NCBI GenBank assembly: GCA_023249795.1
Contig: JAHFBU010000136.1
Span: 1-5,213, forward strand
Length of the DNA: 5,213 nucleotides
Origin: Syntrophaceae bacterium
GTDB taxonomy: Bacteria > Desulfobacterota > Syntrophia > Syntrophales > UBA5619
Reading direction: 5' to 3'
Both the position numbers and the translations under genes were made by a program. The notes beneath the pieces are model-generated. The model ran no database searches. It had not been told where the DNA came from and saw nothing but the letters and a program-made list of their open reading frames with translations. This document shows positions 1 to 4,950 of this stretch, piece after piece (the first letter of the stretch is position 1; each line of letters starts with the position of its first letter).

Positions 1-656
1 ACATTGATATTGATCTGAAGCGCATTGTTCTGGATCGAAAGGAAGTTAATAATCCCCTTCGTTTTACCATCCCCATAGAGAATTTGAGGCGTTATCCCTC
101 TAACAAGGATGAGTTCGTCCAGAGTCTCAAAGTTGGCATCCTTGGCTTTGTAAGGATTCGGAAGTGACTTATAATAATCGCTTTCCGCACCGTTGAGACG
201 ATGAAGATCATCCTGATCCTTCCAGTCGAGGATGGAATCGACGATGATACCTGCTTCTTCCGGTGAAACCCCCTGGTTGATCAGAAGGTTCTTCACAATG
301 ATACCGGAGCTGTCGGTCATACCGTTCAGAGATATTTTCCCCGCTTCATCGATGATCCGCACCAGATAGCCGCCGTCGCCCATTTCAGTGCTGTATGATG
401 TTCCGTCCGGCTTCCAGACCTCCTTGCCCACAAGGGTCATTGGCTGGTTTTGATTGACGGACCGGTTAATAATCTCCATCAGGCCTCTCTCTATGCCGGC
501 CTCGGCCAAAAACTTCTTTTCCAGCCCCTCTTTAAAGCCCAGAAGGCTATAGGTTTCGGCACGCGTCATCAAAGAGAACGAAAGGGCCATGACCATGAGA
601 ACCGTCAAAACCCATATCACGATTAGCAGGGCAATACCTTTCTGTGTGTCTTGCAT
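1..656 (-). CDS. gspK: T2SS minor pseudopilin GspK, N-terminal 218 residues (runs off the window)
   Basis: GspK is the large minor pseudopilin that caps the type II secretion pseudopilus together with GspI and GspJ. The visible protein starts MQDTQKG, then a prepilin-type hydrophobic segment (about residues 8-30). Cleavage by the prepilin peptidase would fall after Gly7. The fifth mature residue is Ile12, not the usual Glu; lack of Glu5 is normal for GspK and fits its place at the tip. Further family marks are KISLNGM (107-113), the Asp-rich, probably calcium-binding stretch around LDWKDQDD (143-150) followed by GAESDYY (156-162), and NFETLDELILVRGI (175-188). The ATG at 656 lies 21 bp after the gspJ stop, with a weak GGGTAG ribosome site. 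The usual family length is about 300 or more residues, so the C-terminal third is missing only because the window ends. No frameshift is seen. Confidence 0.93.
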   Translation of the reverse strand, partial: MQDTQKGIALLIVIWVLTVLMVMALSFSLMTRAETYSLLGFKEGLEKKFLAEAGIERGLMEIINRSVNQNQPMTLVGKEVWKPDGTSYSTEMGDGGYLVRIIDEAGKISLNGMTDSSGIIVKNLLINQGVSPEEAGIIVDSILDWKDQDDLHRLNGAESDYYKSLPNPYKAKDANFETLDELILVRGITPQILYGDGKTKGIINFLSIQNNALQININ

Positions 657-677
657 AGAACTACCCGATCACTCATA

Positions 678-1385
678 TCAATTTGCCTGCGTTTTAACGG
701 CGGTTGCCGGACTTGCCGGAATGGGCGTTCCGCCCTGCACGACCATGATGTTCCCGCCAACCCTGACGGGAAACACCAAGGGCATATTTTTTGTTCCCTG
801 GATCAAGTGGATCCTTATTTTTTCCGGTATTGCCACCCCTTCAGTCAAGAATTCGACCCACTTTCCCTCCCCTTCATCTGGAGCTTTCTGATAATAATCG
901 AAATAAATTGAGGATGCCTCCATAAAACGGATTTCCCGGCGGCCTTCTATTCCCGGAACCTGCTCACCGGCAAAGAGGGTCTCCTTACCAGCTTGATCCG
1001 TCTCAATCCTGTAGTCAGCAATAACATAACCTCTCCGGCCGCCCCAGATGGAATAATTGGTCGTGAAGCGCAGTGTCTTCCTGTCACCGCGGAAATAATA
1101 TTTTTTGTTGCCCTCCTCTGTATATGTCAAGGGGGTATGGGACTGTATTTGGGCATCAATGATGGACAGGACCGTCCGAAACCTCTCCTGGGTCTCCATC
1201 TTTTTCTCACCCCCCGCTATAGAACGGGATCCCATCCTCATCGCCCCCATCGTGAGGACGATGATGACCACTATGAGCGTCATGGATATGAGCAGTTCCA
1301 GCAGGGTAAAACCTCCGGCGAAGGCAAGCAGATGTTGCCGGTAATTTTTCTCCTTAGGTGCCGTCATATTATAATGGTCATCCAT
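678..1385 (-). CDS. gspJ: T2SS minor pseudopilin GspJ
   Basis: GspJ is a minor pseudopilin that binds GspI and GspK to form the pseudopilus tip, in the inner membrane and periplasm. The 235-residue product has a class III prepilin signal: GG, then FTLLELLISM (26-35), with cleavage expected after Gly25 and the conserved Glu at mature position 5 (Glu30). A hydrophobic helix runs to about residue 48. The rest is a soluble domain with GspJ-like features: a MRMGSRSI segment just after the helix, a 'FRTVLSIIDAQI' segment, and an RIHLIQG strand near the C-terminus. The start is uncertain: ATG at 1385 gives a 25-residue leader, and ATG at 1367 (MTAPKEK) gives a 19-residue leader. Neither has a strong Shine-Dalgarno. 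It follows gspI by 92 bp and precedes gspK by 21 bp, so the three are probably cotranscribed. Confidence 0.92.
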   Translation of the reverse strand: MDDHYNMTAPKEKNYRQHLLAFAGGFTLLELLISMTLIVVIIVLTMGAMRMGSRSIAGGEKKMETQERFRTVLSIIDAQIQSHTPLTYTEEGNKKYYFRGDRKTLRFTTNYSIWGGRRGYVIADYRIETDQAGKETLFAGEQVPGIEGRREIRFMEASSIYFDYYQKAPDEGEGKWVEFLTEGVAIPEKIRIHLIQGTKNMPLVFPVRVGGNIMVVQGGTPIPASPATAVKTQAN

Positions 1386-1477
1386 TTCTCTATACAGCCT
1401 GGCTGCCGGCCGGCGTGGCGCTCCATAAAAATTGATCCCTTACCCCGCGAGAATGCCCCTCGATAGAACCGGAGGCG

Positions 1478-1894
1478 TCACAGCGTTGACGGTTTCTCCA
1501 CCGACGGCGTTTTATCGACCATCTTTACTGTCTTTAGTTTATAACTCTTTTCCTTCCTCCCATCCACCCAATAGGTCGTGAGGCTGACTTCCATAAGTTT
1601 CACTGGCAGGTTGTCCGTTCTTTCTTTCAAGATTTCCTGTATTGAAACATCAATGTGATAACCATCTTCCGTGATTTCACGCCATGCCTTCTCTGTCAAA
1701 GATCCGTCGGACGCTATTTCCCTGATTCTTGCATCCCCCCTGGCCACGGCTGAGGTCATATCCGCGGAACCGGCAATACTTCTCAAGTTCGTTGAAAACA
1801 GCTGTAAGACGAGCGTAAAGGCTATCGCCATAACGGCCAGCGCCACCATGACTTCCAGAAGTGTAAAGCCCTTTTCTCCTGTTCGTTTTTGCAT
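1478..1894 (-). CDS. gspI: T2SS minor pseudopilin GspI
   Basis: GspI is the minor pseudopilin that nucleates the GspI-J-K tip complex. The 138-residue product begins MQKRTGEKG, then FTLLEVMVALAVMAIAFTLV, a typical class III prepilin signal. Cleavage is expected after Gly9, and Glu14 is the conserved mature Glu5. The family is usually about 120-130 residues, so length supports this start. The frame stays open upstream to an ATG at 2119, but that extension overlaps the transglycosylase gene and has no prepilin sense, so I reject it. ATG 1924 is a possible alternative that would add 10 residues. A GGGAGG ribosome site lies about 13 bp upstream of 1894, slightly far. The gene follows the transglycosylase by 88 bp. 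Its FTLLE coding stretch (1853-1870) is identical over 18 bases to that of gspH (4873-4890). Confidence 0.92.
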   Translation of the reverse strand: MQKRTGEKGFTLLEVMVALAVMAIAFTLVLQLFSTNLRSIAGSADMTSAVARGDARIREIASDGSLTEKAWREITEDGYHIDVSIQEILKERTDNLPVKLMEVSLTTYWVDGRKEKSYKLKTVKMVDKTPSVEKPSTL

Positions 1895-1982
1895 GGTAGG
1901 TTCATACCCTCCCGCTCTGTCCATCCCAATAATAATGGGGGTAAAAATCGATGAACATGGTCGTTGATCTATTTTGAGGAGC

Positions 1983-2654
1983 CTACATATTGGCATTGGC
2001 GACGGTCTTCGACATATTTTTGTATTGTTCATATTTGTCGAGTACCAGGCGCACATAGGTTCTTGTCTCGGCATAGGGTGGAATACCGCCATATTTTGCA
2101 ACGGTGCGTTCGCCGGCATTATAGGCGGCTAAAACCAGAGTCAGATTTCGGCTGTATAAACCGATGAGGTACGAGAGCAAGCGGATACCGCCATCGATAT
2201 TTGTCTCCGGGCGGAAGCAGTCGTCCACACCGAGCATCGAGGCGGTCTGCGGCATGAGTTGCATGAGTCCCTTCGCGCCTTTTCTGGAAACCGCTTTGTG
2301 GTTGAAATTAGATTCGACCTTGATAATCGCCCTCACCAGATCAGAATCCACTTTGTATTTGGCTGCCGTTTCCATAATCAACGCATTATACAGCGCCCGA
2401 TCCGAGACCGGCATGGCTGAATGCAAGTTGAGGGGCTCTTCCCTTATCAGGACCTGGTATTCGGGACCCGCGGGTACATTGGTCAGGTGGATGACTTGTT
2501 GATCATCCACATACTGGAAGACATCAGCCGCGGCATAAGAATGAAGCAGCAAAAGCAGGATCGAACCCGCCGTGAAAAGGATGAGGATGATCTGTCTGGC
2601 TGTCTTTACGAATATGCCTGCCCGACCGCCCGCCTTTTCTTTCCCGGGGATCAA
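1983..2654 (-). CDS. Secreted lytic transglycosylase, DUF4124 plus SLT (GH23) domains
   Basis: A lytic transglycosylase cleaves the MurNAc-GlcNAc bond of peptidoglycan, leaving 1,6-anhydroMurNAc. With the TTG start the product has 223 residues. A basic N-terminus and a strong hydrophobic segment (IILILFTAGSILLLLL) form a signal peptide or anchor that ends near the SYAAAD site. Next comes a short DUF4124-like strand unit, DVFQYVDDQQVIHLTNVP (about 44-61). The SLT domain follows at about 103-200. It has the catalytic Glu in IKVESNF (Glu114), GLMQLMPQTA (129-138), AAYNAG (176-181) and the PPYAETRTYV block. Start choice: TTG 2654 lies 7 bp after the FKBP stop. The only upstream ATG in frame (2741) would overlap the FKBP gene by 80 bp and add an unconvincing arginine-rich stretch. 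No clear Shine-Dalgarno precedes either start, so translational coupling is possible. It may remodel the wall for the T2SS, by context only. Confidence 0.88.
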   Translation of the reverse strand: MIPGKEKAGGRAGIFVKTARQIILILFTAGSILLLLLHSYAAADVFQYVDDQQVIHLTNVPAGPEYQVLIREEPLNLHSAMPVSDRALYNALIMETAAKYKVDSDLVRAIIKVESNFNHKAVSRKGAKGLMQLMPQTASMLGVDDCFRPETNIDGGIRLLSYLIGLYSRNLTLVLAAYNAGERTVAKYGGIPPYAETRTYVRLVLDKYEQYKNMSKTVANANM

Positions 2655-2661
2655 TATCCAA

Positions 2662-3366
2662 TTACTTGATGGCAAGAAGTTCCACCTCAAAGATGAGCGT
2701 CTGATTCGGCCCGATATCCATTCCCGCCCCCCTCTCTCCATAAGCCAACTGAGAGGGGATGAAAAGCTGCCACTTTGAGCCTACGGGCATAAGCTTCAAG
2801 GCTTCGACCCAGCCTGGAATAACCCCAGTGACTTTGAAGATGCCGGGCTTCCCGACTTTGTAAGAGCTGTCGAATTCAGTCCCGCTGATCAAGGTACCCC
2901 GGTAATTGCACTCCACCGTGTCCGCATCCGTCGGCATCTTACCGTCCCCCGCCTTAAGGATCTTATACTGTAGGCCGCTTGCCAGAGTCACCACACCTTC
3001 TTTTTGCTTGTTCCCGGCCAAGAAAGCATCTCCCTCATTCTTGTTTTTCTCCGCCGCCATCATTCTGACTTGCGCCTGTTTCTGCTTCAATTCTGCCTGA
3101 TAGGCATTCAAGGTTGCCCGGAGATCCTCTTCGTCCATGAGGAGCTTCCCGCCTGAAAGAGCATCTTGCAAACCTTTCACCACGAAGTCCGTACTGACCT
3201 CTACTCCCTGCTGCTTGAAGTTTCGCGCGACACTGACCCCGATTCCATAACTGATCTTTTCTTCCTTTGTCTTGAAGGTCTTTATTTCATCGGCACTCGT
3301 CTGCCCGGCTACAAATATAATACATAAAATGGCTACCCATATTTTCATCTCTACCTGTCGCGTCAT
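2662..3366 (-). CDS. Secreted FKBP-type peptidyl-prolyl isomerase (FkpA/Mip type)
   Basis: This enzyme catalyses cis-trans isomerisation of prolyl bonds and acts as a periplasmic foldase. The 234-residue product starts with a signal peptide (hydrophobic core about 9-21, probable cleavage near TSA-DE at 25-26). There is a Cys at 15, but no proper lipobox. Residues about 32-125 match the helical FKBP N-terminal dimerisation domain (KISYGIGVSVARNF, then a long charged helix AYQAELKQKQAQ). Residues about 132-234 are the FKBP catalytic domain. Expected pocket residues are visible: Tyr155, Phe165-Asp166, Val182-Ile183, Trp186, Tyr209 in LAYGERG, and Phe226. Domain order and length fit FkpA, FklB and Mip. 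ATG 3366 is chosen because AGGAG sits 5 bp upstream; ATG 3348 (MKIWV) would give a shorter leader. The transglycosylase follows immediately, so the two are likely one transcript. Confidence 0.93.
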   Translation of the reverse strand: MTRQVEMKIWVAILCIIFVAGQTSADEIKTFKTKEEKISYGIGVSVARNFKQQGVEVSTDFVVKGLQDALSGGKLLMDEEDLRATLNAYQAELKQKQAQVRMMAAEKNKNEGDAFLAGNKQKEGVVTLASGLQYKILKAGDGKMPTDADTVECNYRGTLISGTEFDSSYKVGKPGIFKVTGVIPGWVEALKLMPVGSKWQLFIPSQLAYGERGAGMDIGPNQTLIFEVELLAIK

Positions 3367-3371
3367 CTCAT

Positions 3372-3376
3372 CTCCT
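3372..3376 (-). promoter_or_regulatory. Shine-Dalgarno AGGAG of the FKBP gene
   Basis: AGGAG lies five bases before ATG 3366 and decides for this start over ATG 3348, which has only a poor GTAGAG directly next to it. It is the best ribosome site in the window. This suggests the FKBP gene starts an efficiently translated unit and does not depend on coupling to the response regulator. Confidence 0.75.
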
Positions 3377-3422
3377 TTCGGGATATCTGTTCCCTTCGTT
3401 AAAGTTTACTGTGAATATCTTC

Positions 3423-3438
3423 CGGGATTAATACCCCG
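3423..3438. promoter_or_regulatory. Interrupted palindrome upstream of the FKBP gene, possible operator
   Basis: The 16-base stretch CGGGATTAATACCCCG is nearly self-complementary: CGGG and CCCG arms around ATTAAT, with one extra base. It lies about 57 bases before the FKBP start. The same ATACCCCG octamer recurs in the hairpin 36 bases away (3467-3474). It could be a regulator site or a decayed relative of the hairpin repeat. A weak promoter-like pair (TTAATC, 17 bases, TAAACT on the minus strand) overlaps its downstream edge. None of this is certain. Confidence 0.25.
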
Positions 3439-3465
3439 ACATTCGCTTTGTTCCTTGGTGCTTTA

Positions 3466-3496
3466 GATACCCCGCGGCTTGCCGCGGTGGAGTATC
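3466..3496. repeat. GC-rich inverted repeat with CTTG loop (REP-like element or factor-dependent terminator)
   Basis: Read on the plus strand, CCGCGG-CTTG-CCGCGG forms a perfect 6-bp GC stem with a four-base loop. Outside it, GATAC and GTATC pair as a second 5-bp stem after a small asymmetric internal loop. It lies 39 bases past the stop of the response regulator and about 100 bases before the FKBP start. A U-tract follows on neither strand, so it is not a standard intrinsic terminator. Similar CCCCGCGGCTTGCCGCGGGG-like hairpins are, to my recollection, scattered between genes in deltaproteobacterial genomes, which would make this a slightly decayed copy. It may still stop or stabilise the response-regulator transcript. 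Confidence 0.65.
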
Positions 3497-3535
3497 ACTG
3501 GACGGAAAATTACAGGTCGATTCCACCATAACCCA

Positions 3536-4186
3536 TCATACGTCGAGAGAGGTCAATCCTTCACGGATGGCATATTTAGTCAAGTCAACGGTACTTCGCA
3601 TGTTGAGTTTCTGCATAATATTTCGGCGGTGGGTTTCCACCGTCTTGATGCTCAGAAATACGTGAACGGCGATCTCCTTTGCCGTCATCCCCTCAGCAAT
3701 GAGCTGTAGAATTTCACGTTCCCTGGATGTCAGTATGGTGTTTTTCATGATGGAAGTATCATTTGATTTATTCAGGTACCCTTTCACAACGACGTCCGCA
3801 ATTTTGGGGCTCAGATACTTATTGCCATCCAAGACTTGGCTGATGGCACTTGCAAGTTCCCCGAAAGCACAATCTTTGAGAAGGTAACCCGAGGCTCCGG
3901 CTTCAAGCATCCCGAGCACGAAGCGGCGATCCGAGTGCATGGAAAGTGCTATAACTTTAATGGATGGCATGCCGGCACTTATTTTTCGAGTAGCCTCTAT
4001 TCCATTCATGTCAGGCATACTCACGTCCATAATGATGACATTCGGCATTAACTTTTCCGCCAGTTTGATCGTCTTTCTTCCATTTTCCGCTTCACCGACG
4101 ACCTCCATTCCTTCTTTCTCAATAAGGGTTCGCAGGCCGTCCCTGAAAATCTTATGATCATCAGCAAGAAGAACTTTGGTTTTCAT
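3536..4186 (-). CDS. NarL/FixJ-family response regulator (REC plus LuxR-type HTH)
   Basis: This is a cytoplasmic transcription factor switched by phosphotransfer from a histidine kinase. The 216-residue product has a receiver domain at about 3-118: acidic pair Asp9-Asp10, phospho-acceptor Asp54 in IIMDVSMPDMNG, switch residue Ser82, and Lys104 in YLLKD. A linker follows, then a LuxR/GerE DNA-binding domain at about 150-210 with LTSREREILQLIAEG, the recognition helix region LSIKTVETHRRNIMQKL, and a C-terminal dimer helix. All catalytic residues are intact and the length is typical. ATG 4186 has a GGGGAGGGGCGGGA purine-rich run starting about 23 bases upstream; the best ribosome site is loosely placed. 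No histidine kinase is visible next to it. It sits between gspH and the FKBP gene, with gaps of 275 and 169 bp, so it may be its own transcription unit. Its targets cannot be told from the sequence. Confidence 0.93.
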   Translation of the reverse strand: MKTKVLLADDHKIFRDGLRTLIEKEGMEVVGEAENGRKTIKLAEKLMPNVIIMDVSMPDMNGIEATRKISAGMPSIKVIALSMHSDRRFVLGMLEAGASGYLLKDCAFGELASAISQVLDGNKYLSPKIADVVVKGYLNKSNDTSIMKNTILTSREREILQLIAEGMTAKEIAVHVFLSIKTVETHRRNIMQKLNMRSTVDLTKYAIREGLTSLDV

Positions 4187-4280
4187 TTTCTGTCGTCCCG
4201 CCCCTCCCCATGTATTTCTGATAAGCTACTATGACTAACATTTAATAGCATTCCACTCCGTACAGGAATCGGATTGTCCC

Positions 4281-4409
4281 TTATTCTGACTTAGTCTGTT
4301 GCTTAAATTCTTTAATCCATTCCCTGAGAGCTTGGCGCGGTTTTCTGTTCTTATCGGCTCCAGGACAGCGATCAAATACAGCAACTATGGTACATGGCTT
4401 CGCATTCAT
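4281..4409 (-). CDS. Possible small protein of 42 residues, unrecognised
   Basis: A 43-codon ORF, ATG 4409 to TAA, fills the gap between gspH and the response regulator. I do not recognise the product. It starts MNAKPCTIVAVFDRCPGADK: a short hydrophobic strand-like stretch (7-12), two cysteines (Cys6, Cys15), and a Pro-Gly turn. A basic stretch with NRKPR (21-25) follows, then a well-formed amphipathic helix (ALREWIKEFKQQ, 27-38) with hydrophobic positions 27, 28, 31, 32 and 35. Net charge is about +5. This reads like a folded protein rather than random translation. Against it, the Shine-Dalgarno is poor (AAGTG about 8 bases upstream) and an overlapping frame is also open for about 49 codons. 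It may be a free-standing small gene, a gene remnant, or chance. Confidence 0.4.
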   Translation of the reverse strand: MNAKPCTIVAVFDRCPGADKNRKPRQALREWIKEFKQQTKSE

Positions 4410-4424
4410 TCATGAAACACTTAA

Positions 4425-4453
4425 TAAATATCATGCTTTAAGATGTTGTTCAA
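4425..4453 (-). promoter_or_regulatory. Weak sigma-70-like promoter candidate after gspH
   Basis: On the minus strand TTGAAC (4453-4448) and TATTTA (4430-4425) are 17 bases apart, within AT-rich sequence directly after the gspH stop. Matches to consensus are 4 of 6 and 3 of 6. It is placed to drive the 42-codon ORF, with a very short leader, and the response regulator. No terminator is seen between gspH and this site, so read-through from the T2SS operon is equally possible. Confidence 0.2.
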
Positions 4454-4461
4454 GGAGTATC

Positions 4462-4908
4462 TCATGATCTGTCCCTGACTAATGCCGTGCCGGTTATCGG
4501 ATCCATTTCAATCCTTAGCATCCTTTTCCCCTGGGACAGGATTATGGTCGCGCCGCTCATGACTCCTGACGGATTGAAAACGATCGAATATTTTCCATAG
4601 GTAATCTCACCAGAGAATGGATCGATGATCTTTACCAGGGCACCCGGCGGGATATGCCTTGACGTGGCGCCCTCAATGCCATACGTCTTGTTATCAAGAT
4701 CAATCACAACACTCTGACTTTCCATGTTCAGGCGGGCGAGCGATTGAGCATGGCGGATTATAGCCGATACTTCCCTTCCTGTTGCTTCGAACTTGGCCGT
4801 TGGCAGGAACCCGGTAAAAAAGATGGCAGACAAACCCAGGATAAGGGTAATAAGGAACAGGACAATCGTCAGTTCCAGAAGTGTAAAGCCTTTAACGGTT
4901 GTTTTCAT
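4462..4908 (-). CDS. gspH: T2SS minor pseudopilin GspH (GspH/FimT family)
   Basis: GspH is a minor pseudopilin that joins the pseudopilus shaft to the GspI-J-K tip. The 148-residue product begins MKTTVKG, then FTLLELTIVLFLITLILGLS, a class III prepilin signal. Cleavage is expected after Gly7 with the conserved mature Glu5 at residue 12. The N-terminal helix runs on through a GREVSAIIRHAQSLA segment typical of GspH/FimT. A beta-rich C-terminal domain follows, ending LRIEMDPITGTALVRDRS. I call it GspH and not the major pseudopilin GspG because it lacks the GspG-type C-terminal region (a DPWGNPY-like block and calcium site). ATG 4908 lies 42 bp after the gspF stop, in the place where gspG is normally found, with no clear Shine-Dalgarno. 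GspH/FimT proteins also occur in type IV pilus systems, but the neighbours make T2SS the better call. Confidence 0.87.
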   Translation of the reverse strand: MKTTVKGFTLLELTIVLFLITLILGLSAIFFTGFLPTAKFEATGREVSAIIRHAQSLARLNMESQSVVIDLDNKTYGIEGATSRHIPPGALVKIIDPFSGEITYGKYSIVFNPSGVMSGATIILSQGKRMLRIEMDPITGTALVRDRS

Positions 4909-4950
4909 TGGCGGCCGGATCCGGGTTTAATTCTCTATGTTTCTTCATGA

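Noticed and set aside
1..656. Loss of Glu5 in the pseudopilin GspK as a defect
   Set aside because: GspK proteins normally lack this Glu, so it is expected for a tip subunit.
589..1466. Plus-strand ORFs opposite gspJ and gspK (589-891, 651-911, 993-1466, 1105-1344)
   Set aside because: They are antisense to well-supported pseudopilin genes, have no domain-like features, and overlap one another in different frames.
1895..2119. 75-residue N-terminal extension of the GspI frame
   Set aside because: It overlaps the C-terminal coding part of the transglycosylase, lacks a signal or domain, and would bury the prepilin signal 84 residues into the protein.
2655..2741. ATG 2741 as the start of the transglycosylase
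   Set aside because: It would overlap the FKBP gene by 80 bp in another frame, with no ribosome site and an unconvincing Arg-rich sequence.
3466..3496. Intrinsic terminator at the hairpin
   Set aside because: A T-run follows the stem on neither strand. It is kept as a repeat or hairpin element instead.
4151..4320. Overlapping minus-strand frame in the gspH-RR gap with TTG/CTG starts (about 49 codons, ending near 4211)
   Set aside because: It has no ATG and no ribosome site, and its composition is less protein-like than the 42-codon ORF it overlaps.
4462..4908. Calling the prepilin after gspF as GspG because of its position
   Set aside because: The C-terminal region has no GspG-type DPWGNPY block or calcium site; the middle and end fit GspH/FimT better.
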